From Epiperipatus broadwayi (taxonomy: Eukaryota > Onychophora > Udeonychophora > Euonychophora > Peripatidae), in the NCBI GenBank assembly GCA_028023455.1, contig JAQFVV010012496.1, positions 4,033,764 through 4,097,763 of the forward strand: DNA of 64,000 bases, in the 5' to 3' direction. Below are positions 24,399 through 35,894 of the stretch, piece after piece (position 1 is the stretch's first letter; each line of letters begins with the position of its first letter). The notes beneath the pieces are model-generated. The model saw nothing but the letters and a program-made list of their open reading frames with translations, made no database searches and was not told the DNA's origin. Both the position numbers and the translations under genes were made by a program.

Positions 24399-25330
24399 TT
24401 AATTAAAATCATTATCATTATCATTTTTAACCATTATTAATCCACTGCAGGATAAAATCTCTCCAAATTTAATCCAGTTTTTCCAATCTCTAAGCTCTCT
24501 TCTCCACATCATCCCAGCACACTTCCTTATTTTTTCCATCCATTCATCTCGTGTGTGGCCTTTCTCTAGGTGTTTTACAATCTTTTGGAATCTAGTTTGA
24601 GATTTCAACTGTTCATCTGTTATCATCTATTCTAGCAATATATCCAATCCAATTTTATTTCAGTCTCTTAATTATTTTAATGATGTCACTAACACCTGTT
24701 TGTTTTTTCACCACGGTATTTTGTTTTCAATTTTTTCTTGTTACTCCTAACAGACATTTCTCCATACTTCATTAATTCGTCTGAAGTTACTGTATTACTG
24801 TTCTATTAAGTGAGACTATGTCAATATCCTGGATCAATATCATGATGAACCAATGCTTTAACCACTGAAGAAATGTTTATAGAATCAAATGGTTTTTTTT
24901 ATAATCTATAAAACCAAAGCACAATGTCAGCTCATATTCATTAGTCCTGTCTATAACTTCCCTCAATATTTGGATAAGATCCACTGTACTAAAATCACGT
25001 TTAGATGCAGCTTTTTCTTTTGGTTGATTAAAATCCAAAGTTCATTGTAGATGAGTTGGTAATATTTTTGTAAAGAACTGATAAAAGATTGATATGTCTG
25101 TAATTTCTATTATCTTCTTTATCACCTTTTAAAAATATTAATACTAATACTGCATTCCTCCAATTATCTGCTTTTATGATTTAGACATTTGTTATTTAAC
25201 ATTATCAAAAAAAATTTCTATTTATTCAACTGTTTTTTAAGACATCGATTATAGTTCCATCATTACATGGAGCTTTTTTCTTCTTCATAGATTAAAGTGC
25301 AGATCTCACTTCATTTAAAATCCTGGGAAA
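24399..25330 (-). pseudogene. Degraded LINE reverse transcriptase and 3' end
   Basis: The minus strand near 24920-25040 reads QPKEKAASKRDFSTVDLIQI and then REVIDRTNEYELTLCFGFID followed by YKKPFDS, the LINE RT region up to motif A. The 3'-terminal 75-codon frame at 24399-24626 has GHTRDEWMEKIRKCAGMMWR and ends in the CCTGCAGTGGATTAATAATGG tail region shared with the other LINE ends. Internal deletions and frameshifts show it is dead. Confidence 0.78.
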
Positions 25331-25349
25331 TTCAGAAGACAAAATAGTG

Positions 25350-25925
25350 TTTTCATGAAGGTTTATGGTGATGGTGTTCTAGTTGTATTTTTATATTGAA
25401 CTGTTTCCATTATCTATGTCTTGAGAAAAATTTAACTTTATTTAAATATTTCAAATACATTCAACTGTTAGTAATAGCACATAAAATAGGTTAGTATATG
25501 CACAACGTTTCGAGAGGTATTACTCTCCCCTCTTCTTCAGGTGCTACTGGCCTTCCCAGTGACAGTACTAGCATGGGATTCGAACCTGGACCCTTAGATT
25601 CTTGAATATTGAATTTTAAGTTAACACTCTAACCAACTGTGGCCTGACCATGGCAGTACTTGCATGGAATTCAAACCCGAATCCTTAGATTCTTGAGTAT
25701 TGAATTCTGAAGTAATGCTCTAATCTTTACTTTAAAATTCAATACCCAAGAATCTAAGGGTTCAGATTTGAATCCCCTACTAGTAATGTCACTAGTCAGG
25801 CCAGCAACACTTGAAGAAGAGGTGAGAATAATACCTCTCAAAATGTTGTGCATGTACTAACCTGTTTGATATGCTATTACTAACAGTTGAATGTGTTTGA
25901 AATATTTAAATAAAGTTAAGATTTT
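25350..25925. mobile_element. Family E SINE, inverted pair
   Basis: A minus copy (about 25360-25635), a partial minus copy (25640-25725) and a plus copy (25728-25925). The minus copy holds CTGAAGA-A-GAGGGG...CCTCTC-GAAACG in sense, a hammerhead-like core with a six-pair helix II and one extra A. B-box-like GGTTCGAATCCC is at about 25577 (minus). Confidence 0.7.
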
Positions 25926-25944
25926 AAATACAGGCATTATTCAT

Positions 25945-26372
25945 ATACCTGGAACTTAATTGTAAATATAGAGGATTTGAACACAGACTTTCAAGCACCC
26001 TTCAACTATCCACACTATCTCGTACTACTGATACACATGACTACACACATGTAGAAAAGATAAATAATCACCAATATATATATTTTGTGCCGTATCAGCA
26101 CTCATCAGTTGGTCTAGATTATCATCTCCCACACATATATGTAATCAGAACTGTTTATATTAAGATAGCAAATTTTCATACTTTAATGGAAAGGCTTCAA
26201 TCTACTCCAGCATCCAACTCTTCAGCCATCCATTCTATTGAAAATCTGATGATGGAAAACCCAAATCCCATGCTGATGCCAATATTATTGCCATGCCCAT
26301 GTTGACTTCACGTCACTCTGACCCCTCATGTATAGGACCTTATACATTTAAATACATAGAAGAGTGATGGGA
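25945..26372 (-). mobile_element. Family A hammerhead element, minus
   Basis: Full unit. The minus-strand ribozyme at about 26060-26130 has CTGATGA and intact stem I strands, but helix II is damaged (GTGCTGATACGGCAC) and GAAA is AAAA. Confidence 0.72.
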
Positions 26373-26727
26373 AAATTTTTCTAAAGACATTTAATATGCA
26401 TATTAGATTATGGAAATAGTCCAATATAAAAATACAACTAGAAGACAAAATAGTTTTAGGAGAGACATTTTCTTGTTCTTCATTGCTATATAATTCTCGA
26501 CTCTTCTACACATTTTATGATGCAATTAATTAAAATACTAACGAATATATGCTAATAAAAAGATAGCTCAATATAAGCTATAAATTAATAACAAAAAAAG
26601 TGCAAATGTTAATCTCGTATTATTTATCTTTTTCAAAATGTTGATTCACTATTATTAATAAAGAATATTAAAATGTGCATATATATTTAAGGCTATGACC
26701 TTAATAGTATGCACCTTGAGTGTTTGC

Positions 26728-27109
<382 letters not shown>

Positions 27110-27309
27110 AATTTATCTATCTAATACTTACTTGACTGTCTGCCAGTCTGTCTATATAACTACCTACCTACTTACCTGACTGTCTATCTGTCTGTCTGTC
27201 TATCTATCTATCTACCTACGTAGCTATCTATCTACGTATATATCTACTTATCTACCTATCTATCTGCCTGTTTTCTGTCTATCTATCCATCCACCCACCC
27301 ATCTATCCA

Positions 27310-28145
27310 TTAATATAATTTTTAAAAAATCTGCAGAATATATATCCAAGAATATAAAATGCATAAATAATTTTACATAAATTTATTGCACTAATATACT
27401 AGGTCTAAAATCAATATTCTAGTATAGCATAAATGGAAAATTACACCTGATTATAATATAGCTACAAGTAAGTTTTAGATATTAATTTATTGCCTAAATA
27501 AAAAAAAACAATAAATTTAATTATGATCTCAGATGTCCATTTCAATTACGGGTATAAATGTTATATTGACCTACATACGTACATATATAACCACACATAT
27601 AAATAAAATATTTTTCATTACTTTATTATTAATTTTTGTTTAAGCTGTCGATTAAAATTATTATTTTTGAATATATAATTATTTTGCATTTATGTATTTA
27701 CATAAATAAATTTAATACTCACTACTATTAAAAGTTTAGATTTGAATTTATCTAATATGAATTAATTTTTTTCTAAACCTAAATTAAAGAATAATCTTTT
27801 TTCTACAATCATACATAAATAATGTAATATAAACTTTAAAAGAACTCAATGTACAATAAGTCTGTTTAATTTCTGTTTTCTTTTTAAGACTGCGGATTAG
27901 AAATGCTTTTAGACTATAAATTATAAATGGATGCTTTGACGTACTGGAATAAATGTGAAGCTGGTTCTTGAAATTTAGATTTTTAATACTATGTATTCGA
28001 GTTAGTTTGGTCAGCTAGTGTAGCATTTAAATTAAAAAATTAATCAAAGTTACTTTCTTCCACGGGAAAATTTATTTGACATTGTAATTAATATGCTAAA
28101 AACAATATACACAATCTCTGTCAATAGTAGATTTTATTCATCTAG
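27310..28145. other. AT-rich, nothing recognised
   Basis: No repeat, RNA or coding signature could be identified. Confidence 0.5.
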
Positions 28146-28159
28146 ATATGTATAAGTAC

Positions 28160-28493
28160 TGTGGTTATTAAAGAACCAAAGACATCAAAAAGCATGGATG
28201 CTGAACTGAGTTCAGATCTATACGACTATAAAAGCTGATATTCAACGTTTTATAGCTAGCTAATAAAGTAAAAGGTGGTTGCTGGAGGGTTGCATTAGAT
28301 TCTAAGATCTAGGTGCAGTGTTTCTTCTAGGCTCCTCAGCTAGAGATGAGTAGGCACTAGATAGGGATTTTATGCACAAACTTTCTTGCATCCATTGATT
28401 ACTCGGGCTTGCACTGAGTGGTGCTACTGTATGGAGAGTTTAGTCTCTGTGTAAACAGCTTGGGTAAGCGATCACGTGATGTTTATTGGTTTA
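28160..28493 (+). mobile_element. Family B element with 14-bp TSD
   Basis: ATATGTATAAGTAC at 28146-28159 and 28494-28507 flanks 334 bp. This copy carries a 5' segment with GGATGCTGAACTGAGTTCAG that is missing from shorter copies, so the full-length unit is longer than most insertions. The ribozyme core is destroyed. Confidence 0.87.
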
Positions 28494-28949
28494 ATATGTA
28501 TAAGTACATAGACCAGCTTTGTATATAGTTATCTTATAACAAACGATTCGGCTAGCAGATATAGAAAAATTTGTACAGCTTTTATCTACATGGCTTCAAA
28601 TTTTATGGAAGTTATGTAATGACTGGTCATTAAAGTTTCTAGCAATTAATGGAGGATTTGACAAACACTACAAAAGTATTATTTATTAATACGCATCTTT
28701 TGGTAGTCACAAACTTTAGCTAGCAGAGAATTCTAGGAACTGCTCTATAATTTATACTGAAAAATATGAATTAATATGTTTTTAGTATTTGTAGTAACTG
28801 ATAGAATGTTTCACACAGGTAAACAAGAGCATAAAAAATAAACATTTTTTTTCTAATTATTAAAAAAATATGATAATCTTATAATACAATTTTTTTTTTA
28901 CACTTATCAAAACAAATTTACTAATTTCAACAGCATATAAATATTTGCT

Positions 28950-29565
28950 ATTAAACGATCAAACATCACTTGATCACCATTCTTTGGGCTTATACAATAT
29001 GTTTTTCGCAGAGAGAAAACTCTCCATACAGTAACACTACTCAGTGCAAACCATGAATGCAGGAAGGTTTGTGCATAAAATCCCTATCTAGTGCCTACTG
29101 ATCCAATATCCCCAGACTAGTTTCTGGCTTGTGGCCTTCATCAGTGAGCAGCCTTGGATCTGAGAACAATGCATCTAGATCTTAGGGAATGCAAGCCTCC
29201 AGCAGCTACCTTTTACTTTTTTTTAGCTAACTACAAAGCTTTTGAGTCCAAAATAAAAACACAATAATGTTTTCAAGCTAAGATCATCCATTTGTATAGT
29301 TGTATAGATCTGAATTCAGTTCAGCATCCATACTTTTTGATGTCTATGGTTCTTTAATAAGCATAGTCACCTATTGGGCAGGATTGGCATTAAACCATCA
29401 AACATCACATGATCATTCTTTAGGCTTACACAATCTGTTTTTCACAGAGGCAAAACTCTCCAAACAGTAGAGCCATTCAGTGCAAACCAGAGTAATCAAT
29501 GGATGCAGGAAGGTTTGTGCATAAAATACCTATCTAGTGCCTAATCACCCTAAAAAAGTAAAAGG
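28950..29565 (-). mobile_element. Family B element, minus, about 1.4 tandem units
   Basis: ATTAAAC(G/C)ATCA at 28950 and 29389 marks a 439-bp period, the longest family B unit in the window. The first unit includes a minus-strand hammerhead at about 29100-29160: CTGATGAAGGCCACAAGCC, AGAAACTAGTC and TGGGGATATTGG. Its 5' stem strand is GCTCA in place of CCTCA. The second unit stops at about 29565. Confidence 0.82.
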
Positions 29566-29832
29566 TGGCTATTTTCACAGAAAAATGTAAACTTACAAAC
29601 ATAAAACTAATTCTATTTCATTTTATTATTATTTTGCATTTAAGTTTTTTTTATATTAGGATGGTTACACATACACAGAATAAGAGAAAAATTGACACAA
29701 AGTCACACATTTCAAAAGAAATGGACCGTCACATTGTTTTATTTTTATAGAACCAAATAGAAAATCAATGTGTATGATATATCTGAAGAGTTTTTCAGGT
29801 AATAAAGAACTCAATATTAAGAGGCACTATTT

Positions 29833-30001
29833 CATTGGTTCTCAACCTTCCTAATGCTGTGACCCCTTAATACAGTTCATTATATTGTGGTGACCCCCCC
29901 CAATCTATGAATCAAAAATGTTTTCCAATGGTATAGGTGAACCCTGTGAAAGGGTTGTTCAACCCTCAAAGGGGTCACAACCCACAGGTCGAGAACTGCT
30001 G
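29833..30001. mobile_element. SPIN-like hAT MITE with 8-bp TSD
   Basis: 169 bp starting CATTGGTTCTCAACCTTCC and ending GGTCGAGAACTGCTG, giving imperfect terminal inverted repeats (second end reads CAGCAGTTCTCGACC). CACTATTT at 29825-29832 and 30002-30009 is an 8-bp duplication, the hAT hallmark. Interior text such as CCTAATGCTGTGACCCC and TGTGGTGACCCCCC matches, as I recall it, the termini of SPIN-type hAT transposons known for horizontal transfer among animals. The interior is deleted. Confidence 0.85.
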
Positions 30002-30195
30002 CACTATTTATTAAAACATTCTAGTTACAACAAATATGTTAGGAAAGAAAAAAAATATTAAAATAGAAAACTTGAAAAGAAGCTCCATCAAGTAGCTTAT
30101 ATATTTCATAAAAAGTATAACCAAAAAAACACAGAAAATTTAAAATCATTTCTGAAAGGGAGTTTATAAAAGATTGCATCCTAAATGATACAGAA

Positions 30196-30275
30196 TTAAA
30201 CCATTAAACATCACATGATCACCATTTCTTATGCTTGCTCATAACTGTTATTAAAACAGACAAAACTCTCCATTA
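30196..30275. repeat. Family B 5' fragment
   Basis: TTAAACCATTAAACATCACATG through GACAAAACTCTCCATT; only the 5' end and first arm are present. Confidence 0.7.
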
Positions 30276-30839
30276 AAATAGTTTATATATCTAGCTTATT
30301 GCATTGATAGTACATTAAGAAGAAAATAGGGTCAAGAAATATATACTAATGAAACAACAAAACTTTATTAACAGTCGTTAACATTAAAAAATATATACTT
30401 ACACTATTGACAATAAAAAAAAAAGCAATAATTGAACAAAATATAATAAATATGAAAAATATAAATAGATGAGTTGGTAATGAATTGATAATCAAGTCTC
30501 TTCTATCAGTATTTTGTTTATTTTATATGAAATGATAATCTAGAAATTCTTTAGTAAAAATATTTAGTTGTAATGAACTTTCAACAAGAAAATAAAATAA
30601 AGCGCTGTAGATTATGGCTAGAAATATATTTAGCATCATTCATTTTCCTGCATATATTATAAGACAATTAATATTGATATATTGGTAGTAATAATGCACA
30701 TCATATTCAAACGAAATTGAGATTACAATTATCTTTTATTTAAATAGGTACTAATACACAGCACTATTCTATTATCTAAACATGATATGTATTTCTTCGG
30801 GATAATAATTATTTCTATTTTAACTTAATACACTGTGCA

Positions 30840-31185
30840 GGCTTACACCCACTTGCACATATATATGTAATATATAAGGGATTCGAACTCAGACTTTCAC
30901 ATGACCCTCAACTCTCCATGCCATCTCATATGGCTGATCCACCTCATCACACACATATTGAAAAGGTAAATAATCACCAATATCTGTATGTCATGCTAAA
31001 CCAGCACTCATCAGTTGGTCCAGATTACCATCTCCACACATAAATCAGTGCTCAGCTTTATATTAAGATAGCCAATCTTCATACTTTAATGGACAGGCTT
31101 CAAACCACTCCAACCCACAACTCTTCAGCCGTCCATTTCATTGAAAATCTGATGATGGAACATTCAAAGCCCATGTTAGGGCCAA
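30840..31185 (-). mobile_element. Family A hammerhead element, minus
   Basis: Contains GGGATTCGAACTCAGAC at the tail, then the ribozyme at about 30967-31030: CTGATGA, GTGCTGGTTTAGCAT, but GACAT in place of GAAAT. Stem I strands ACCAA and TTGGT are intact. Confidence 0.75.
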
Positions 31186-31514
31186 GGTTTTTATTTTAAT
31201 TTTTTACAAGATCTAATTATTTTCTGTTTTTCCTGCATATTGCTTTTCATGTGCAGAAACGTAGTTATTCTCATAATATTAAGCTTCTGCTTTCTGATTA
31301 GAATTTAAAAAGGTCACGCAATGAAAAATATCTTTAATCTAAAACCTTCATAATTTCATGGATAAAATATTTATTTTGTTCTTAAAAAATACTGATGAAT
31401 ATTTCTTTTTGATATATATATGTCCATATTGGTATTCAACAAAATACTAAAAAAAAGCTTTTAATATTTTCTATGGAACATTCCTTATTAGGTATATGTA
31501 TAATATTTAAATAC

Positions 31515-31745
31515 AAGTACATTGTCTTTCAAGCTTTCTAAAAACTATCCACTCCATCTTGTACAACCGATACACATGGCCACATACTTATGAAAAAGAT
31601 AAATGATCTCCAATATATTATTTCACGCTGAACCAGCAGCACTCATCAGTTGGTCCAGATCATCATTTCCCACACACATATATATAATCACTGCTCAGTT
31701 TATATTAAAATAGCAAATTTTTATACTTTAATGGGCAGGCTTCAA
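31515..31745 (-). mobile_element. Family A hammerhead element, truncated
   Basis: Minus-strand core CTGATGAGTGCTGCTGG, GTGAAAT and TTGGAGATCA are present with a 3-bp insertion in helix II. Confidence 0.68.
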
Positions 31746-31983
31746 TCTTTTATACTTTCTTGAACTATAAATAAAAATGTTTCTGAAAATATATATGTAT
31801 TATAATTTATATTAAAAGCATACATATATTACTACAAATTTGTGTTTGTTAATTAAAAGCATACTTTAATTTGTGGTTTCAAAATATTACAGAATTAATC
31901 ATTTTTTAAAGACTAGACTCCCCTCCTCCCCAATATAAATAACAAATGTAAAAATAATTTAGTTTACTTATTCAATAATCATA

Positions 31984-32542
31984 ATAGTATATACAAGCTG
32001 CTTTAAAACGCTGGTTGAAGAAGCTGTTAATAGCAAACAATCAAAATGAGTTAAACCACGCTAAGCGCTTTCGACGTCTTATCCCTTATAATCATAGCCA
32101 AAATAGTAATAATTGTGATATTATGCGGAAACTAAGGCCATTGACAATAATAGAGCCACTCATCATAAGTAGCATACAGGAGAGCGCAAAAGAACAATGA
32201 CAACATTTCAATATTCCTCGAACATGAGAAGCAGGCCGGTTATAGGTTCGAACCCTCCAACTTCAAAATTGTGTGCACTGAAACTAACAACTCTAAAAGG
32301 AAGATCAACGACAATAACGCAATTAATAGACGCGACACTTGCTTCGCTATCTCCAGAAAATGGACATGCTGATTAATTTGCATATACATTTGCATACATT
32401 ACCATTTAATAAAATCAGAAAAATTTTGGCTATGACTATGAGGAATAACATCTCGAAAGCGCTTAGCCTGGATTAACTCATTTTGATTGTTTGCTATTAA
32501 CATCTTCTTCAACCAGCATTTCAAAGCGCTTGTATATACTAT
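31984..32542. mobile_element. 559-bp foldback element with GC-richer centre
   Basis: Perfect termini ATAGTATATACAAGC / GCTTGTATATACTAT. Arms of about 120 bp (AACAATCAAAATGAGTTAA / TTAACTCATTTTGATTGTT) flank a centre of higher GC with a B-box-like GGTTCGAACCC at about 32247. Class unknown. Confidence 0.7.
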
Positions 32543-32672
32543 AACAAATGTATAAATGAAATAAGTTATTCAATTTGTAAAAAGTGCTAACAGAAAAATA
32601 AAAAAAATAATTTATATGTTATAAGATGTTATGCTAGAAATTACATATAAAAAAATAAAACAATCGAAACTA

Positions 32673-32773
32673 GTCAAGCATTGTTAGCTGAGAGGTCAGC
32701 GCAGCAGCCTTGCAAGCAAGCAGTTGGTTGTTGCGGGTTCGCCTCCAGCCGATGCTTTGACATATGAAAAAAA
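32673..32773 (+). mobile_element. tRNA-derived SINE (family S) with 15-bp TSD
   Basis: AAACAATCGAAACTA at 32658-32672 and 32774-32788 encloses a SINE from GTCAAGCATTGTTAGCTGAG to GATGCTTTGACATATG plus a poly-A run. B-box GGGTTCGCCTCC. Confidence 0.92.
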
Positions 32774-33414
32774 AAACAATCGAAACTATACGATTATTTC
32801 TAGATAACTTCTTTGCATTCTTAAAGTGCACCATTTTTTTTTAATTTAAATTTTTTAAAAGGGTAAAATTTTTGTTCGGTCTTCACAAAATTATTTATTA
32901 TTAAAACTCGATCAGCTTAACTGATTGTGAGACAGAAAAAAATCCTTTTTGTTGTTTTTTATATTTTCAGACATCTTGCAAAGCATTAACTGATGAGGAG
33001 AAAAGTTTCACCATCTTCACATTACTTCTAGCTGAGAATATTTTCTTTTTCTTAATCTTTCTCCTCTGATCTGCAAACACAATAATAACGACAGTACTAA
33101 TCCACAGTTCATTTTACTTTAGAACATATTATTATTTTATTAATAAAATGAATACATTTATACATTAATACACATTTTTTGATTTCTCAAATAAAATATT
33201 AATATAATTTTCCATTGCATTTTTATTTTTTAAATTATTTTAGATTTGCGCGTGTATATATATATGCAAAACCATAAAACAATACAGTACTAGATAAATT
33301 CAAAATTTTTACCAAAATCCTTACACAACCATGGTTTCATCTACTACAAATAGACCTTCTCAAGTGAAAATCAACCTAAAGGAAAACATATATATATATA
33401 CAAACAAACAAACC

Positions 33415-33560
33415 TTCCCATAATACATATCAAAAGATAAATCATCTCCTTAATATCCAAAGTAATTTGTCCTCAACTAGGATTGATCAGCCTCAGAGTC
33501 AAGGATTATCATCTCAACACTCTCCTATATAATAACTCATTCTTTTAATAAAACAAATCT
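33415..33560 (-). repeat. PLE-1 downstream pseudo-LTR with decayed hammerhead
   Basis: Minus-strand family A variant. It shares with 35060-35200 the unusual string AATTTGTCCT(C/G)AACTAGG in place of the family's usual GTGCTGAACCAGC, plus CCTATATAATAA and AAATCTTCAAAC. These shared changes make the two flanking copies sisters, as expected of terminal repeats of one element. Confidence 0.65.
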
Positions 33561-33665
33561 TCAAACATTGATCAAACAAGTATTCTATGACCTGAAAGTT
33601 CGAATTCATGAATATATAAAGCCTGAGTTAAGAGTACCAATGTTTAACTCTACTTAATATAAACC

Positions 33666-33900
33666 TTAACCCTGTTCCTTAAGGCTAAGGATTATACTCT
33701 GGCCTACTATGAGTGCAAATTCACCACAACTACATGGAATATTATATACAATACCAGGAATCAGACCTACTTTCACATAGACTGCTCTACAACCATTAAG
33801 TAATGAATTCAAATCAGAACGTGCTTTCCATCCGAGTGCAACCTTCTTTCCACCTAACAAATGACTATTCCTATAAACCAAATTATATATATTGATGCTT
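33666..33900 (-). pseudogene. PLE-1 GIY-YIG endonuclease domain, broken
   Basis: In minus-strand reading, YVSLPFKASIY-like sequence before 33881 is followed by GCRAVYVKVGLIPGIVYNIP and then CSCGEFALIVGQS. This matches the linker and start of the Penelope-type GIY-YIG domain, where VY-IPC-CG precedes the YIG motif and an arginine helix. The YIG is LIVG and the frame stops soon after, so the nuclease is incomplete. It is separated from the upstream reverse transcriptase by stops at about 33928. Confidence 0.75.
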
Positions 33901-33929
33901 TAAATGGTAAAGACATATAATCATCATCA

Positions 33930-34857
33930 TTAACCAACAAAATTCTTATCATCCAAATCACGACTATAAACATTATTAATAAATACCACTTTTTTAATAA
34001 AATCATGACTATAACCTAATTCTACATATTCAGCAGCAAATTGACTTTTTTGAATATCAGCATCATTATTAAAATTATTAAGCCTTCTATTCCGACAACA
34101 AAAATTCAACAAAGACATTTTTTTATGTATAAAAGGCTGATAACTATCAGGCCTAATCATATTTCTCAAATTTTTAGGTTTTATAAAATGACTACAAAAC
34201 AAAACATCATTAACCTTCTCAACATTTAAATCTAAAAACTTTAATTTTACAAAATCAAAACCACCCCCCTCAATTGTAAACTTAATATTAGAATCAAAAC
34301 CATTCAATCCACATAAAAACTCTTCTAATTTCTCTTTCTGAATAACAAACAAACAATCATCAACATACCTAACAAATAATTTAATTGAACCTGAAAACAT
34401 ATTAATAATACTACACTCCAAATAATCAATATAGACAGCACACATCAATGGAGAAATGACATAACCAATAACCCAACCTTCTCTAATCTTATAAAACACA
34501 TCATTAGACATAAAATACATTGAATCCTCTAACAGCAAAAGCAAATCATGAAAAACCTTAATCTTATCTGCAGAAAAACATTCTAATTTTTTTAAAATTG
34601 AAAGAAAAACATCAATACTTTTTAATCTATTAACCGATTGGTACATATTTTCAATGTCTAAACTACCAAAAACACAATCATCATCCAAAACAAAACCATT
34701 TATTTTCTTAAAAGCTTCAAAGGAAGAAGAAACACAAAATTGACCCAGATTTATGTAATCCTTAAAATATCTTATAATAAATTTTGAAATTTTATCAACA
34801 GTTCCTCCTGTAAAATCAAAAATACATCTCAAAGGAAAATTATCTTTATGAGACTTC

Positions 34858-34938
<81 letters not shown>

Positions 34939-34940
34939 AT
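33930..34940 (-). CDS. Penelope-like element reverse transcriptase (PLE-1), 5'-truncated
   Basis: A 336-codon open frame. Residues 1-26 are an Ile-Tyr artefact of a TA microsatellite that replaces the true N-terminus; PLE-like sequence starts at about residue 27. Reverse-transcriptase landmarks follow: SLDIENMYQSV (residues about 93-103, motif A aspartate), EGWVIGYVISPLMCAVYID (about 154-172, motif B), LFVRYVDDCLFV (about 188-199, catalytic YVDD), and LKFLDLNVEK with FIKPKNLRNMIRPDSYQPF (motifs D/E and the PLE-specific patch). The enzyme would reverse-transcribe RNA at a chromosomal nick. The GIY-YIG part lies just downstream in broken form. Flanking family A hammerhead repeats look like its pseudo-LTRs. 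It is the most intact retroelement gene in the window but lacks its start and nuclease, so it is probably not functional. Confidence 0.88.
34862..34935. repeat. (TA)n microsatellite
   Basis: About 74 bp of TA interrupting PLE-1 at the 5' end of the preserved coding region. Confidence 0.95.
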
Positions 34941-35470
34941 TTAAATACAAGTATATTGTTTATACTAAATGTAATTTAATTAGAATAGATTTGAACTCAG
35001 ATTTTCAAGTTCCTTATAACTATCCATTCCATGATATACGACTAATACACCTGACCACATACATATGAAAAAGATAAATGATCTCCAATATATGTAATTT
35101 GTCCTGAACTAGGATTCATCAGTAGGTCTGGATTATCATCTCCAACACACACCTATATAATAAGTGCTCAATTTATATTAATGTAGCAAATCTTCAAACT
35201 TTAATGGACAGGTTTGTATGACTGAAGAGTTGGAAGGCAAAGAAGATTGAAGCCTGTACATTAAAGTATGAATATTTGTTATCTTAATATAAACTAAGCA
35301 CTGATTAAATATATGTGTGGGAGATGATAATCTGGACCAACTGATGAGTGCAGATTCAGCACAATATATATATATATATATATATTGGAAATCATTTATC
35401 TCTTTCACATGCCGGCTCTATTGGTTGCATAAGATGGAATGGTGCTTGAAAGTCTGAGTTCAAATTCCTT
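34940..35470. mobile_element. PLE-1 upstream pseudo-LTR (minus) facing a family A copy (plus)
   Basis: The minus copy at about 34985-35215 has CTGATGA but a changed helix II (ATCCTAGTTCAGGAC) and AAAT in place of GAAAT. The plus copy at about 35215-35470 has GACCAA, CTGATGA, GTGCAGATTCAGCAC and lacks GAAA, where TA repeats intrude. The two meet head-on near 35215. Confidence 0.68.
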
Positions 35471-35473
35471 CTA

Positions 35474-35476
<3 letters not shown>

Positions 35477-35509
<33 letters not shown>

Positions 35510-35510
35510 T

Positions 35511-35554
<44 letters not shown>
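35477..35554. repeat. (TA)n microsatellite, interrupted
   Basis: Two TA blocks split by AAATTAG near 35507. Confidence 0.93.
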
Positions 35555-35557
<3 letters not shown>

Positions 35558-35894
35558 TTCATTGAAAGTAATCAACATGTAAACAATACAAATATCAATA
35601 CAATGAAAAATCTCAATCTTTTGTCAAGGTAAAAGTGGAAATGTGTTTATAGAGATACTAAAGATTACAACTTGACCACAAAGAGTGAAATTATTGATAT
35701 AAAGTAGTTTAAATAAAGCTTATTAAACTGATAAATATAACCTGTTCCGAAAGCAAACTAATAAGTAGTCAAAACTGTACTCCAATAATGTATTACTTGA
35801 ATAATAAAACTAATAATGTTCAAGGTATTGATGAATTTACATTTGTAAACCTATCTAGCCTTGACCATTAGCTTTATTATATATATATAATGTT

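Noticed and set aside
33320-33370. Hammerhead at CTTGAGAAGGTC...GATGAAACC (also near 11875-11900)
   Set aside because: The required CUGANGA core is absent (CTTGAGA), although GAAAC and a hairpin are present. May be a relative, but not supportable.
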